DNA from: Undibacterium sp. KW1
Lineage (GTDB): Bacteria; Pseudomonadota; Gammaproteobacteria; Burkholderiales; Burkholderiaceae_D
Direction of reading: 5' to 3'
Assembly: GCF_009937955.1 (NCBI RefSeq)
Contig: NZ_AP018439.1
Location: 5,332,001 to 5,396,000, forward strand
Length of the DNA: 64,000 nucleotides
In this document: in pieces, positions 11,342 to 21,530 of the stretch
How the letters are laid out: each line of letters starts with the position of its first letter
How positions within the stretch are numbered: the stretch's first letter is position 1
Notes under the pieces: model-generated
Databases searched by the model: none
The model's input: only the letters and a program-made list of their open reading frames with translations
Told to the model about the DNA's origin: nothing
Position numbers and translations under genes: made by a program

Positions 11342-14167
11342 ATGGAATTAGCCAAGTCTTTTGAGCCCGCAGAAATCGAACAATCCTGGCGTGGCGAGTG
11401 GGAAAAACGTGGATATTTTGCCGCCACCATGGATGAAGGCAAACCCTCATTCTCCATACAGCTGCCACCGCCAAATGTGACAGGCACCCTGCACATGGGT
11501 CATGCCTTCAACCAGACCATCATGGATGGCCTGACGCGCTATTACCGCATGCGAGGTCACAATACGGCCTGGGTGCCGGGTACTGACCATGCCGGTATTG
11601 CCACCCAGATCGTCGTGGAACGCCAGCTGGATGCACAAAAGATTTCGCGCCATGACCTGGGCCGTGAAAAATTCCTGGAAAAAGTCTGGGAATGGAAAGA
11701 AAAATCCGGCTCCACCATCACCGGCCAGATGCGCCGCATGGGTGCGTCTGCCGACTGGGACCGTGAATATTTCACGATGGATGCTGAACGCTCCAAGAGC
11801 GTCACCGATGTCTTCGTCAAACTGGTAGAGCAAGGCCTGATCTATCGCGGCAAGCGCCTGGTGAACTGGGACCCCGTGCTGGGTACTGCGGTATCTGATC
11901 TGGAAGTGGTGTCGGAAGAAGAAGATGGCTCTATGTGGCATATCTGCTATCCGTTTGTAGATGGCTCCGGCCATCTGACAGTAGCGACCACCCGCCCTGA
12001 AACCCTGCTGGGTGACGTGGCCGTGGCAGTTGACCCGACGGATGAACGTTACATCCACCTGGTTGGCAAGATGCTCAAGCTGCCGCTGACAGACCGTGAA
12101 ATCCCGGTGATTGCCGACAGCTATGTCGATAAGGAATTTGGTACTGGCTGTGTGAAGATCACGCCTGCGCATGACATGAACGATTACGCTGTTGGTCAGC
12201 GTCACAAACTGGACATGATCTGCATTTTCACTCTGGATGCCAAGATCAATGAAAACGGTCCTGCGCAATATCAGGGCATGGACCGTTTCGTCGCCCGCAA
12301 ACAAATCGTGGCTGACCTCGATGCACAGGGTTTGCTGGAATCGGTAAAACCACACAAGTTGATGGTGCCACGTGGCGACCGTACCAATGTGGTGATTGAA
12401 CCGATGCTGACTGACCAGTGGTTCATGGCCATGAGCAAACCGGCACCGGAAGGTACCTTCTTCCCTGGCAAATCCATCGCTGAAGTGGCGCTGGAAAAAG
12501 TCGCTGATGGTGAAATCAAATTCATCCCGGAAAACTGGACAACGACTTACAACCAGTGGCTGACGAATATCCAGGACTGGTGTATCTCTCGCCAACTCTG
12601 GTGGGGTCATCAAATCCCGGCCTGGTATGGCGACAATGGTGAAATTTTTGTTGCCCACGATGAAGCAGGTGCCAAAGCCAAGGCAGCTGCCGCTGGTTAC
12701 ACTGGCGCATTGAAGCGTGATGATGACGTGCTAGATACCTGGTTCTCATCTGCGCTGGTGCCTTTCTCTACCATGGGCTGGCCGGAAGAAACACCGGACA
12801 TCAAACAGTTCCTGCCATCCTCGGTACTGGTCACCGGCTTTGACATCATTTTCTTCTGGGTAGCGCGTATGGTCATGATGACCACGCACTTCACCGGCAA
12901 GGTACCGTTTAATACAGTTTATGTGCATGGCCTGGTACGTGATTCCAGCGGACAGAAAATGTCCAAGTCCAAGGGTAATACCCTGGACCCTATCGACCTC
13001 ATCGACGGTATCAGCGTAGATGAACTGGTGGCCAAGCGCACTGCCGGCCTGATGAACCCGAAACAGGCTGCCAGCATAGAAAAAGCCACGCGCAAGGAAT
13101 TTGCCGACGGCATCCCTGCCTATGGTACGGACGCTTTGCGCTTCACGATGGCCAGCTATGCATCACTGGGCCGCAATATCAATTTCGATCTGGGCCGTTG
13201 CGAAGGTTATCGCAACTTCTGCAATAAACTGTGGAATGCGACCCGCTTTGTCCTGATGAATACTGAAGACAAGGATTGTGGTTTTGGTGCTGGTGTCACA
13301 GATGCTGACCTCGAATATTCACAGGCTGACAAATGGATCATCTCTACCCTGCAACATGCAGAGGCTGAGATAGAAAAAGGTTTTGCCGACTACCGTTTCG
13401 ACAATATCGCTTCTGCCATCTACAAGTTTGTCTGGGATGAATATTGCGACTGGTATCTGGAAGTAGCCAAGGTGCAGGTACAGCAAGGCAATGAAGCGCA
13501 ACAGCGTGCGACCCGCCGCACTTTATTGCGCGTGCTGGAAGTGATCTTGCGTCTGGCTCACCCTGTCATTCCTTTTGTTACCGAAGCCTTGTGGCAAACA
13601 GTGGCACCGCTGGCAGGCAAGACCCTGAACCCTGCTGGCGACAGCATCATGATCCAGCCTTACCCGCAATTCGTGGCGGCAAACGTCGACACTGCGGCAG
13701 AAGCCTGGATGCAGGCACTGAAAGCCATGACCGACGCCTGCCGTAACCTGCGTGGTGAAATGCAATTGTCCCCGGCCAAGCGCGTGCCACTGTTGTTGCA
13801 GGCCGCGAACGCAGAAGACAAGGCCCGCCTGCAGTCTTTTGCGCCTTACCTGGAAGCACTGGCGAAACTGTCTGAGGTAGCTGTCGTTGATGCGCTGCCT
13901 GAATCACCGGCACCGGTATCCGTCGTTGGCGAATCGAAGCTGATGCTGAAAGTGGAAATCGATGTGGCAGCAGAGCGTGCACGTATCAGCAAGGAAGTCG
14001 CCCGTCTGGAAGGTGAAATTACCAAGCTGGAGACCAAGCTGGGTAACGAAGGCTTTGTCGCCAAGGCACCTGCACAGGTCATCGCGGTTGAGAGAGAACG
14101 TCTGGCGAATTTCAAGGCAACCCTGCAAAAACTGCTGGAACAGTTAGATAAGCTGCCACCAGCCTAA
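11342..14167 (+). CDS. valS: Valyl-tRNA synthetase
   Basis: Charges tRNA-Val in the cytoplasm. The 941-residue product has the class I signature [15 protein letters not shown] (HIGH-type) near residue 45 and KMSKSKGN in the C-terminal half of the catalytic core. Between them is an editing domain, then an anticodon-binding region, and a C-terminal coiled-coil arm rich in Glu/Lys ([19 protein letters not shown]) as in bacterial ValRS. The start at MELAKSFEP matches family length; an in-frame extension to 11180 runs through AT-rich upstream DNA and is not credible. It is transcribed alone, divergently from the receptor remnant. Confidence 0.98.
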   Translation: MELAKSFEPAEIEQSWRGEWEKRGYFAATMDEGKPSFSIQLPPPNVTGTLHMGHAFNQTIMDGLTRYYRMRGHNTAWVPGTDHAGIATQIVVERQLDAQKISRHDLGREKFLEKVWEWKEKSGSTITGQMRRMGASADWDREYFTMDAERSKSVTDVFVKLVEQGLIYRGKRLVNWDPVLGTAVSDLEVVSEEEDGSMWHICYPFVDGSGHLTVATTRPETLLGDVAVAVDPTDERYIHLVGKMLKLPLTDREIPVIADSYVDKEFGTGCVKITPAHDMNDYAVGQRHKLDMICIFTLDAKINENGPAQYQGMDRFVARKQIVADLDAQGLLESVKPHKLMVPRGDRTNVVIEPMLTDQWFMAMSKPAPEGTFFPGKSIAEVALEKVADGEIKFIPENWTTTYNQWLTNIQDWCISRQLWWGHQIPAWYGDNGEIFVAHDEAGAKAKAAAAGYTGALKRDDDVLDTWFSSALVPFSTMGWPEETPDIKQFLPSSVLVTGFDIIFFWVARMVMMTTHFTGKVPFNTVYVHGLVRDSSGQKMSKSKGNTLDPIDLIDGISVDELVAKRTAGLMNPKQAASIEKATRKEFADGIPAYGTDALRFTMASYASLGRNINFDLGRCEGYRNFCNKLWNATRFVLMNTEDKDCGFGAGVTDADLEYSQADKWIISTLQHAEAEIEKGFADYRFDNIASAIYKFVWDEYCDWYLEVAKVQVQQGNEAQQRATRRTLLRVLEVILRLAHPVIPFVTEALWQTVAPLAGKTLNPAGDSIMIQPYPQFVAANVDTAAEAWMQALKAMTDACRNLRGEMQLSPAKRVPLLLQAANAEDKARLQSFAPYLEALAKLSEVAVVDALPESPAPVSVVGESKLMLKVEIDVAAERARISKEVARLEGEITKLETKLGNEGFVAKAPAQVIAVERERLANFKATLQKLLEQLDKLPPA

Positions 14168-14287
14168 GATGTTGCAATACCGTGGGTTAAAGTAGGTACT
14201 CTAAAAATATTGTACGTGGTGAAAATTTTGCCACGTACAATCAAATCACATAAATCAGAGACCACAGTTTTTTCTTTTGGAGACAGC

Positions 14288-14752
14288 ATGAAAAAAACAG
14301 TTCCACTCGTGTTATCCGTACTATCCGCATTCATCGCATTCGCAGGCATGCCCCTGCTGGCACAGGCTGAAGAAAGCCCGGTCGGCCTATGGAAGAGCAT
14401 AGATGACAAATCAGGCAAACCCAAGGCACTGATACGTATCACCGAAACTGCCGGTGAATTGCAGGGCAAGATAGAGAAACTGTTTTTGGAAGCCGATGCC
14501 CCCGAAAAGAACCCAAAATGCGATAAATGTGAAGGCGCAAATAAAGACCAGCCCATCGTCGGCATGACCATCTTGTCTGGCCTCAAAAAAGACGGTGACG
14601 AATATACTGGCGGCAAAATCCTCGACCCAGGTAATGGCAAGCTGTACAGCAGCAAGCTCAGTGTCGTTGAAAACAACAAGAAACTGAATGTGCGCGGCTA
14701 CATAGGCGCACCGATGTTTGGCCGTACCCAGACCTGGTTGCGCGAACAATAA
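14288..14752 (+). CDS. Exported DUF2147 protein
   Basis: Small secreted or periplasmic protein of 154 residues with a signal peptide (MKKTVPLVLSVLSAFIAFAG..., cleaved near AQA-EE). The mature part begins with PVGLWKSIDDKSGKPKALI, followed by GELQGKI, and ends with GAPMFGRTQTWLR, which is the DUF2147 lipocalin-like pattern. A Cys pair (CDKC) sits mid-protein. The start is fixed by a GGAG site eight bases upstream. The function of the family is unknown; members are commonly found in Gram-negative periplasms. A strong terminator follows at once, so it is monocistronic. Confidence 0.9.
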   Translation: MKKTVPLVLSVLSAFIAFAGMPLLAQAEESPVGLWKSIDDKSGKPKALIRITETAGELQGKIEKLFLEADAPEKNPKCDKCEGANKDQPIVGMTILSGLKKDGDEYTGGKILDPGNGKLYSSKLSVVENNKKLNVRGYIGAPMFGRTQTWLREQ

Positions 14753-14782
14753 ATCCGCAACGCCAGATAAGGTAACAACAAT

Positions 14783-14818
14783 ACAACAACGGGAGCTCAG
14801 GCTCCCGTTGTTGTTTCT
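14783..14818 (+). terminator. Rho-independent terminator after the DUF2147 gene
   Basis: Perfect 14-base stem (ACAACAACGGGAGC with its complement), loop TCAG, then a short T-rich tail. It lies 30 bases past the stop codon. Confidence 0.88.
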
Positions 14819-14959
14819 CATTCATGATTCCAGCATGGTTTGGTCTGCGCACTATGGTCTGATACTGTGGTTGCACCTTGTTGCACGCCAGCGACTTGCC
14901 AGAAATAGCAATAAGGCAGATGATAGGCTACTGAATCCCTTTTTGATGAAGGCGGTATC

Positions 14960-15766
14960 ATGAAAAAAGCATGCTCATCCTGGTTTGCTGTCGCTCTGCT
15001 GATACTGCTCCCCTTATTGCCAGGCTTGTCATCGGCACAAGGAAAATTACTCAAAATCGCCACTGGCGAACTCCCACCCTATGCGACTGAAAGCAGGCCA
15101 GACAAAGGCATAGCCCTGAGCATAGTGCGGCGTGCTTTTGAACTCGAAGGCTATCAGGTGGAATTTACTTTCTTGCCGTGGTCACGCGCCCTGGCCGAGA
15201 GCCGCGCAGGTAAATGGGATGGTACGGCTTACTGGGGTCACAAACCTGAGCATGACCAGAGTTTTTTCCTGAGTGACAATGTCATCACCGAGCAATGGGT
15301 GCTTGTCTATCGCAACGCCATCGATTTTAAATGGAAACAACTCGACGATCTCAAGCCCTACCGTATTGCCATGATACAGGACTATACCTATACGCCAGAG
15401 ATCTGGGCGATGGCGAATAAGGGTGACCTGAAGATGGAAAAGCTACCGAATGATACGGCCGCCCTGAAGCTCTTGCTGTTGAAGCGGGTAGATATCGCAC
15501 CGATGGAGAGAAACGTCACCTGTGATTTATTGGCGAAGAATTTTTCACCTGCCGATGCGGCACAGTTATCTGCACACCCAAAATTGATGACCGAAAGTTT
15601 TACGACTCACCTGATGATGTCGCGTGGCCTGCCAACCAGTGCAGGCAGGGTTGCGGCATTTAATAATGGCCTGAAAAAACTGCGCGCCTCTGGCGAATAT
15701 CAAAAACTGTCTTCCCAGGTGAATTGCCCGCAAGGTTGGTCTGATGTGGCCAAGTCCAGCCACTGA
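14960..15766 (+). CDS. Periplasmic solute-binding protein, family 3 type
   Basis: Exported protein of 268 residues: signal peptide (MKKACSSWFAVALLILLPLL, cleaved near SSA-QG), then LKIATGELPPYATE, GIALSIVRRAFELEGYQVEF and WSRALAESRAGKWDGTAYWG. This is the pattern of the stand-alone SBP_bac_3 proteins that resemble amino-acid receptors but lack a transporter. No permease or ATPase gene is adjacent. The next gene, convergent, is a sensor histidine kinase. Such proteins may act as sensors or scavengers; ligand unknown. The start has a purine-rich AAGGCGG sequence upstream. Confidence 0.82.
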   Translation: MKKACSSWFAVALLILLPLLPGLSSAQGKLLKIATGELPPYATESRPDKGIALSIVRRAFELEGYQVEFTFLPWSRALAESRAGKWDGTAYWGHKPEHDQSFFLSDNVITEQWVLVYRNAIDFKWKQLDDLKPYRIAMIQDYTYTPEIWAMANKGDLKMEKLPNDTAALKLLLLKRVDIAPMERNVTCDLLAKNFSPADAAQLSAHPKLMTESFTTHLMMSRGLPTSAGRVAAFNNGLKKLRASGEYQKLSSQVNCPQGWSDVAKSSH

Positions 15767-15789
15767 ATTTGCTATTCATTATTCCGTCT

Positions 15790-17331
15790 TCACTGCGCAG
15801 TATCACCAGCATGACCGGGAGCACACAAGGGCAAATGCATGATAAAGCTGGCACCTTTTCCTGGCTCGCTTTCCACCCGTATGCTACCGCCCAGTACATC
15901 GCACACCAGGTTATAGACGATATTCAAACCCAGGCCACTGCCGCCCTGCCCCAGCTTGGTCGTGAAGAAGGGATCAAAGATACGCCCGAGGTTGATGTCA
16001 GCAATACCAACGCCGTTGTCATTGACGCTTAATTCCACTTTGGCTGGCTCTGTATCCAGCAAATGCGCCCTGATATCGATGATGCCATTTTCACGGCCAT
16101 CAAAACCATGAAGGATGGCATTATTGATGAGATTGCTGATAATCTGTCCGAGTAAACCCGGGTAGGCATCCATACGTATTCCAAGCGGAATATCGATACG
16201 GACTTCATGTACATGATGCCTGATACTGGCCCCCATGGTCAGCATGGTTTCCCTGACGACTTCATCAAGAAAAAACACCCGGCGCTGGGCGCTGGTCCTG
16301 TCTACCGCCACGCGCTTGAAACTGCCGATCAGGTCAGCCGCGCTATGCAAATTGCGCAAGAGTATATCGCTGGCCTGCAGGTTATTTTCGACATAATTTT
16401 GCAGGGCTGCACGGGTGACACCCTGTGCCATTTTCTTATTGAATTCGCGGCTCAGGTCATGAATGGTACTGGCCACCGTCACAGAATTACCTATAGGTGT
16501 ATTGAGTTCATGAGCCACGCCTGCGACCAGCGAACCGAGCGCGGCCATCCTGTCGCTGCGCTGGATTTCGGCGTGTGCGCTGTTCAAATCATTGAGGGCC
16601 GTGCGCAACTCCTGATTCGATGCGTGCAACTCCCTGGTGCGGTCGGTGACCCTTTGCTCCAGCGTAGCATTGTGGCTGGCCTGCTCGTTCATGAGTTCAC
16701 CTAGGCGCAGGCGCATGGAATCTACCCCAAGCGCCAGGCTGCCCAGTTCATCGGGCCGGGCGGCGCTGACGACTTCTGTGAGATGACCCTCACCCAAGCG
16801 ATCGACATCGCGCTGTAATTGCTGCAAGGGACGCATCAGGCGTTTTTGGAACAGCAGCCATAACAGGAAAAAAGAAATCAGCAATTGCACCAGGATGGCA
16901 GCACCGCCCTTGAGGAATTTTTTCAGGAATTCCTGTTCCATCCAGTAGCTGCTCATTTCTATCGTGACCCGGCCTATGATGCTGCCATCTTTGCGGATAT
17001 TGCGGGTTTCACTGATCAAGCCCTGCTTTTGCTGTATGGACTGCTCAGCATGGACAAAACGGCCCAGGGCGGCATCTTCGACAATAATGCGCACGACATC
17101 AGGATTGAGCATGACAGAATTAACAAAGCTTTGGGCACTGCTTGCATCGACTTGCCACAATGGCACAGGCATGGTTTGCTCCAGCATGCTGGCATATTGC
17201 TTCAGTGGCCTACGCACGCGCACTTCGTACTCGCGTTCATAGCTATCCCTGGCCAGCACAGTGCCGAGCAGGACGGCGGGAATCAGGATGCCCAGAGCTA
17301 TACCCAGCACGATGGCCTTACGCAAGGACAT
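15790..17331 (-). CDS. Orphan membrane sensor histidine kinase
   Basis: About 513 residues: N-terminal membrane helix (KAIVLGIALGILIPAVLLG), a periplasmic domain of roughly 130 residues, second helix (AAILVQLLISFFLLWLLF), HAMP, a coiled-coil linker (ASHNATLEQRVTDRTRELHA), a HisKA-like domain with VAHELNTPIGN as the phospho-acceptor, and HATPase boxes NLINNAILHGF, DNGVGI and GGSGLGLNIV. No response regulator is encoded nearby. The start is uncertain: ATG at 17331 begins just before the first helix, and ATG at 17397 would add 22 cytoplasmic residues; neither has a clear ribosome site. It ends 23 bases from the binding-protein gene in convergent orientation. Confidence 0.88.
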   Translation of the reverse strand: MSLRKAIVLGIALGILIPAVLLGTVLARDSYEREYEVRVRRPLKQYASMLEQTMPVPLWQVDASSAQSFVNSVMLNPDVVRIIVEDAALGRFVHAEQSIQQKQGLISETRNIRKDGSIIGRVTIEMSSYWMEQEFLKKFLKGGAAILVQLLISFFLLWLLFQKRLMRPLQQLQRDVDRLGEGHLTEVVSAARPDELGSLALGVDSMRLRLGELMNEQASHNATLEQRVTDRTRELHASNQELRTALNDLNSAHAEIQRSDRMAALGSLVAGVAHELNTPIGNSVTVASTIHDLSREFNKKMAQGVTRAALQNYVENNLQASDILLRNLHSAADLIGSFKRVAVDRTSAQRRVFFLDEVVRETMLTMGASIRHHVHEVRIDIPLGIRMDAYPGLLGQIISNLINNAILHGFDGRENGIIDIRAHLLDTEPAKVELSVNDNGVGIADINLGRIFDPFFTTKLGQGGSGLGLNIVYNLVCDVLGGSIRVESEPGKGASFIMHLPLCAPGHAGDTAQ

Positions 17332-17705
17332 GGTCGCTGCACGCCAGCCTGTATGCTGGTCTGGTAATACTGGATGAGGTGAGTGCTTGCCCAACATAGT
17401 TGCAGCCAGTCCCGGTGTTAGCCTGATGCCAGATGGCGGAATTTGTCCAGACCATAGATCCAGACCTGATAAATTTGCAAAGCAGCTGCCGGAATCCCAA
17501 GGCCATACACCTGCAGGTATACGGCATTGCACAAATATTCTACCCGAAATTGATGATGGGCCTGCAATCAGCAATGCAGGCGGCAAACATCAAGGCCAGC
17601 ATTCTGTCTTTCTCTGCCTGACTTGATGCAGGTCATGGATGAGGGTCTGGATAAGCTTAATATAGGGGCAGGGAAAATCCCTTCCTCTATCATTAAGGAG
17701 TATCC
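17332..17705. other. Intergenic region between kinase and ydcH-like gene
   Basis: Divergent promoter region. The kinase start may lie up to 17397. Upstream of the plus-strand gene an AT-rich TTAATATAG segment at about 17657 could serve as a -10 element. I see no gene or structured RNA here. Confidence 0.35.
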
Positions 17706-17954
17706 ATGCAAGTAGATCACCACCCTCTTTCCACTGAATTCCCAGAGTTCAAGCAAGCCATCCACGAACTGAAAGCCAACGACAAGCATTTCGCCAAGCT
17801 GTTTGCTGAATATGATGACACCGACAAGGCCATCAACCGTGCAGAGAACGGTGCAGAGCATCTGGGTGATGCTGCGCTGGAAGACTTGAAGAAAGCACGC
17901 CTGAGCCTGAAAGATCAATTGTTCAAGATCATACAGACTGGCGCTGCGGCCTGA
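17706..17954 (+). CDS. YdcH-like small protein (DUF465)
   Basis: 82-residue soluble, highly helical protein (PEFKQAIHELKANDKHFAKL, then DAALEDLKKARLSLKDQLF). The spacing of the two helices and the 'H.l...D..fa.l...yd..dk.i' pattern match the DUF465/YdcH family of small coiled-coil proteins of unknown role. A clear TAAGGAG site precedes the ATG by a few bases. It is followed by its own terminator, so it is monocistronic. Confidence 0.88.
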   Translation: MQVDHHPLSTEFPEFKQAIHELKANDKHFAKLFAEYDDTDKAINRAENGAEHLGDAALEDLKKARLSLKDQLFKIIQTGAAA

Positions 17955-17974
17955 TAGTAACCTGCGGCCTCTTG

Positions 17975-18001
17975 AACGCCGGGCTCAGTTCCGGCGTTTT
18001 A
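17975..18001 (+). terminator. Terminator shared by the convergent pair
   Basis: Stem AACGCCGG / CCGGCGTT with an 8-base loop and a T-rich tail on the plus strand. The stop codon of the leftward DUF3025 gene (17985) lies in the loop, so the hairpin is partly coding on the other strand. Confidence 0.8.
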
Positions 18002-18782
18002 CCCTGAAAACTTGCTGATCTTGGTAAAAAGCTGCATCCTGCTGCGGCCACCAGCCTGGTATGCCAAGTACGGGTAAAGGCGTGTAATCTGCCGTGGTCA
18101 ACACCTGGCTTGCGAGTTGCGCTGCCACTACCCCATCGATATGTGCACGTCTGGCGCTGGCATCGAGCTTGAAATAAGCTGGCTCCACCATGACGACCCA
18201 GGTATGTGCTGTAATCGCCTTATAGGGCTTGACCAGCTTTTCCATCAAGGCATGTCCAAAGCACCAGACTTCGGCGCAGCCACCGAATTTATCTGCCTGT
18301 CTGACAAAGGCGTCCTGCCATGCATGCGCGCGCAAAGCGGCGATCAGGTCTGCTCCTTCGGGCGTATCTGCAAGGACCAGCAGCGCCGCATTCTCATCAA
18401 AGATAGTTGCTGCATCACGCGCGGGGCCGCGTGACTTGCCTATGCCGAGAGCAGCAATTTGCGCGGCCTGCAAGGCATTCAACTGCCGCTTGATGGCAGG
18501 GAAAGTCAGCCACACCAGCGCATTGAAAAAATCATGCAGGTTCTCGCGCGTGGGCACTAGTCCAGTGGCACTGATATGCGCTTCATAAGCCGTCCCCTCA
18601 GGCAATTCTTCCTGTGTGATAAAGCGCAAGGGCAATTCGAGGTGATTGCTTAAACCTGCCTCCAGAGCGAGATGATTGAGTTGCGAGCGCCAGTCTTCGG
18701 CCGCCAGCAAGCTGTCAGCCGATTCGCGCACGGCAGCAAACCAGGCTTGCGGCCAGTCTATCTCATCAAAAAAACGTGTCAT
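17985..18782 (-). CDS. DUF3025 protein
   Basis: 265-residue cytoplasmic protein beginning MTRFFDEIDWPQAWF. The central NLHDFFNALVWLTFPAIKRQ, just after SATGLVPTRE, is the hallmark of DUF3025, a family found next to pyrC in many betaproteobacteria; its function is unknown. No signal peptide or membrane helix. I chose the ATG at 18782, 16 bases after the pyrC stop, over an upstream ATG at 18836 that would overlap pyrC by 38 bases. The end of the gene reads into the loop of the ydcH-like gene's terminator. It is very likely cotranscribed with pyrC. Confidence 0.85.
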   Translation of the reverse strand: MTRFFDEIDWPQAWFAAVRESADSLLAAEDWRSQLNHLALEAGLSNHLELPLRFITQEELPEGTAYEAHISATGLVPTRENLHDFFNALVWLTFPAIKRQLNALQAAQIAALGIGKSRGPARDAATIFDENAALLVLADTPEGADLIAALRAHAWQDAFVRQADKFGGCAEVWCFGHALMEKLVKPYKAITAHTWVVMVEPAYFKLDASARRAHIDGVVAAQLASQVLTTADYTPLPVLGIPGWWPQQDAAFYQDQQVFRVKRRN

Positions 18783-18798
18783 GAATTGCCAACCAGAT

Positions 18799-19863
18799 TT
18801 ATGCAGTACGCATTTTCCAGTGCAGGGTTTCGCCACTGTTCAGTGGCACGATGCTGGTGTCGGCAAATGGCAGTTCTGCCGGCATTTGCCAGTCCTCGCG
18901 CACCAGGGTAATGCTGCCGCTATTGCGCGGCAATTGATAAAAGTCAGGGCCATTGAAACTCGCAAAAGCTTCCAGTTGGTCAAGTGCACCAGCCTGCTCA
19001 AAAGCCTGGGTATACAACTCCATCGCATGCAAAGCGGTGTAGCAACCGGCACAACCGCAGGCATGCTCTTTCAAACCCTTGGCATGCGGTGCAGAATCAG
19101 TACCCAGGAAGAAACGCTTGCTGCCCGAGATAGCCGCCTTGACCAGCGCCTGGCGATGGGTTTCACGCTTGAGCACTGGCAAGCAATAATAATGCGGGCG
19201 TATGCCGCCTTTAAAAATCTCATTGCGGTTATACAGCAGGTGATGGGCAGTAATCGTCGCCGCAATCGGGCCACCCGATTCTGCCACATAGGCTGCAGCA
19301 TCACTGGTCGTGATATGTTCAAACACCACTTTCAATTCCGGCATGTCCTTGCGCAGCGGTTGCATGACGCGGTCGATGAACACGGCTTCGCGGTCAAACA
19401 AATCAATCTCGGCATCTGTCACTTCACCATGCACGAGGAAGGGCATGCCGACTTCCTGCATGGTTTCCAGGGTCTTGTAGCAATTTTTGAGGTCAGTCAC
19501 GCCAGCATCAGAATTGGTGGTGGCACCTGCTGGATACAATTTCACGGCATGCACAAAACCACTGTCCTTGGCACGGCGTATCTCATCTGGTGGCGTGTTA
19601 TTGGTCAGGTACAGAGTCATCAGCGGTTCGAAATTCATGCCTGCTGGCAAGGCAGCAAGTATGCGTTCACGATAAGCGGCAGCCTGTTCAGTCGTAGTGA
19701 CCGGCGGCTTCAGGTTAGGCATGATGATGGCACGGGCAAACTGTGCCGCCGTATGCGGCAGCACGCTGGCCAGGGCGGCGCCATCGCGCACGTGCAAATG
19801 CCAGTCATCCGGGCGGGTAATTGTGATTTCTTGCGGGGAAGTGCTGGAAGTAGAGGCAGTCAT
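18799..19863 (-). CDS. pyrC: Dihydroorotase
   Basis: Cyclises carbamoyl-aspartate to dihydroorotate in pyrimidine synthesis (cytoplasm, zinc amidohydrolase). The 354-residue product shows the type II PyrC motifs: [10 protein letters not shown] (metal-binding HxH), the [11 protein letters not shown] segment holding the carboxylated lysine, VHGEV and FEHITT histidines, [11 protein letters not shown] and FLGTDSAPH with the catalytic Asp. Length is typical of PyrC. The DUF3025 gene follows in the same operon. No UMP-sensitive leader could be recognised upstream. Confidence 0.97.
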   Translation of the reverse strand: MTASTSSTSPQEITITRPDDWHLHVRDGAALASVLPHTAAQFARAIIMPNLKPPVTTTEQAAAYRERILAALPAGMNFEPLMTLYLTNNTPPDEIRRAKDSGFVHAVKLYPAGATTNSDAGVTDLKNCYKTLETMQEVGMPFLVHGEVTDAEIDLFDREAVFIDRVMQPLRKDMPELKVVFEHITTSDAAAYVAESGGPIAATITAHHLLYNRNEIFKGGIRPHYYCLPVLKRETHRQALVKAAISGSKRFFLGTDSAPHAKGLKEHACGCAGCYTALHAMELYTQAFEQAGALDQLEAFASFNGPDFYQLPRNSGSITLVREDWQMPAELPFADTSIVPLNSGETLHWKMRTA

Positions 19864-20006
19864 GGTAGCTCGCAGTGACGGAATACCGGCATTTTACCTT
19901 TTCCCTCTGCCTTAAGCACCTTTGCCAGCACAGATCAGGTGCATTTCAGCAGCAGTAATGGCTGAAAAATAGTGAAGCAGCAATAATCTTCCAACACTGT
20001 ATTTCC

Positions 20007-20723
20007 CTAATGACATGCAATCACGGGATCAAGTCTTCCACCAAAACGCTGCAATGCCATGATCCGCATGATCAGTGCCTGCTCCGGCAATATATCCAAA
20101 GCATTTTGCGGTGAAGTACCCTGGGTCATCAACAAGGCCTTGTACTGCGTGTGTGCAAGACCCAGTACGTGCCCTAGTTCATGCCCCAAAGGTTTGCCCA
20201 TCAGGAAATAGGGATTCGCGTGTCTGCTTGGACGATTCATCAGCACATCATTAAATACTGCCTTACCGGCTGGCAGATTGCCAAATGCATCGGAGACCTT
20301 GCCAGCCGGGGCAGGCATGGCCGAAGAAAAAATCACTGTCAGTTGATTGCGGTTTTCAGTCCAGGCTGGCAATTCGCCTATTGGACGGAATCTGAAATTG
20401 AAAGTGATGCGCGCCTGCTGATAATAGCGATTGACGAGTTCGATATAAGGCTGCAATTGCTCAGGCTTGTTCCAGATGGCAGAGTTCTTGAAAAACACAT
20501 CCACATCGACTGCGATGATTTTCAAGCTTTCAGCTTCGCTACAAATTGCCGCATTCATTGCGCAGGCAACTTGCTGATCAGGAAAAATTTTTAATTCGCG
20601 CGGTAAGTCTGCAGCACGCAAATGTGACCAGTCCAGTGTCTGCCATTGATATTCGTCGGGTAGCAATTTGCTGCAGTTTTTTGTAGTAGCGTCGGTTGCG
20701 GCGTTTGTGGGCATATTCTGTTC
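20007..20723 (-). pseudogene. Secreted metzincin-like metalloprotease, 3' part (split by IS66)
   Basis: The catalytic part of a zinc peptidase. It contains GHELGHVLGLAH, an exact HExxHxxGxxH zinc site, followed about a dozen residues later by a Met-turn-like LLMTQG. From 20723 to the stop there are 238 residues. Upstream in-frame sequence comes from the inserted element, which supplies an accidental ATG at about 20758 and nine residues, so a signal-less product could still be made. When the element and one target copy are removed, this frame joins exactly to a signal peptide at 23155-23253, giving a 271-residue protein. The family could not be narrowed beyond metzincin-like. Confidence 0.85.
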
Positions 20724-20731
20724 CGCACCAA
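20724..20731. repeat. Target-site duplication, left copy
   Basis: CGCACCAA, directly repeated at 23155-23162; eight bases is the usual duplication length of IS66-family elements. Confidence 0.92.
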
Positions 20732-20813
20732 GTAAGCGTCCAGCCGCCCCATCTAGCATTGAACGATGACCTCATCCAGACTCACGCTCCCATCACAAGT
20801 AAAGAGGAGCAGT

Positions 20814-21146
20814 ATGAAACGAGATCAAGCCAAGCGGCAGCAGTGGCAACAGCACATCACCCAGTGGCAGCAGAGTGCACTGAGTCAGCGCGCCTTTTGC
20901 GAGCATGCAGGCCTCAAGTTCTCCACCTTCGACTATTGGCGGCGCGCACTCATCGCCGAACAGTCTGTTGAGAATAAGTCAGCATCCCAAGCGCAGCATC
21001 CCGGCATTGCGCTATTACCCGTGCAAGTAACATCTGCTCCTTCTGCTCCCACAGGGCTGATGTTGCGCAGCCCGCAAGGCTGGGAACTGCGTCTGCCACC
21101 CGAGGTCAAGGCGGACTGGCTGTCCGACCTGCTGCGTGGCCTGTGA
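20814..21146 (+). CDS. tnpA: IS66 accessory protein TnpA
   Basis: 110-residue first protein of the IS66 element. The N-terminal helix-turn-helix-like stretch QWQQSALSQRAFCEHAGLKF, followed by STFDYWRR, is diagnostic of IS66 OrfA. The C-terminal half is loosely conserved, ending ELRLPPEVKADWLSDLLRGL. The start at 20814 has an AAAGAGGAG site; an upstream in-frame ATG at 20766 lacks one. Its stop overlaps the tnpB start. It is needed with TnpB and TnpC for transposition in this family. Confidence 0.92.
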   Translation: MKRDQAKRQQWQQHITQWQQSALSQRAFCEHAGLKFSTFDYWRRALIAEQSVENKSASQAQHPGIALLPVQVTSAPSAPTGLMLRSPQGWELRLPPEVKADWLSDLLRGL

Positions 21147-21487
21147 TGCAATGGCAGGCAGATGCCATCTGGCTGGCGGTGCAGCCGGTCGACATCCGCG
21201 CCGGGATCGACCGCCTGTCAACCTACGTCCAGCAAGCACTGGGGCGTATGCCTTGCGACGGTACTGCCTACGTTTTCAGCAACCGGCGCCACACACGCCT
21301 CAAAGTGGTGTGCTGGGATGGCAACGGCGTGTGGATGTGCGTGCGCCGCCTGCACCGTGGTCAATTCGTCTGGCCCAAGCCTGGCGAGCTCAGTTGGCAA
21401 TTGACCGCCGAGCAATGGCAGTGGCTGGTGGCCGGCGTCGATTGGCAGCGCTTGTCGGCACCGGCTCCGGCAGCCTGGGCACTGTAG
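21146..21487 (+). CDS. tnpB: IS66 accessory protein TnpB
   Basis: 113-residue second protein of the element. WLAVQPVDIRAGIDRLSTYV, then VFSNRRHTRLKVVCWDGNGVW and KPGELSWQLTAEQWQWLVAG, are the invariant blocks of IS66 OrfB. The ATG shares its first base with the last base of the tnpA stop (TGATG), so translation is coupled; a GTG three bases earlier is an alternative start. Its biochemical role in transposition is not established. Confidence 0.94.
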   Translation: MQWQADAIWLAVQPVDIRAGIDRLSTYVQQALGRMPCDGTAYVFSNRRHTRLKVVCWDGNGVWMCVRRLHRGQFVWPKPGELSWQLTAEQWQWLVAGVDWQRLSAPAPAAWAL

Positions 21488-21530
21488 CAAGTCCCTGTTA
21501 ACTTCGACGCGAATCTGTTAACATGGCGCC

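Noticed and set aside
11447..12658. Minus-strand open frame of about 400 codons inside valS
   Set aside because: Antisense to a certain gene; composition typical of a reverse-strand shadow.
18676..19878. Plus-strand open frame of 400 codons over pyrC
   Set aside because: Antisense to a clear dihydroorotase with all catalytic motifs.
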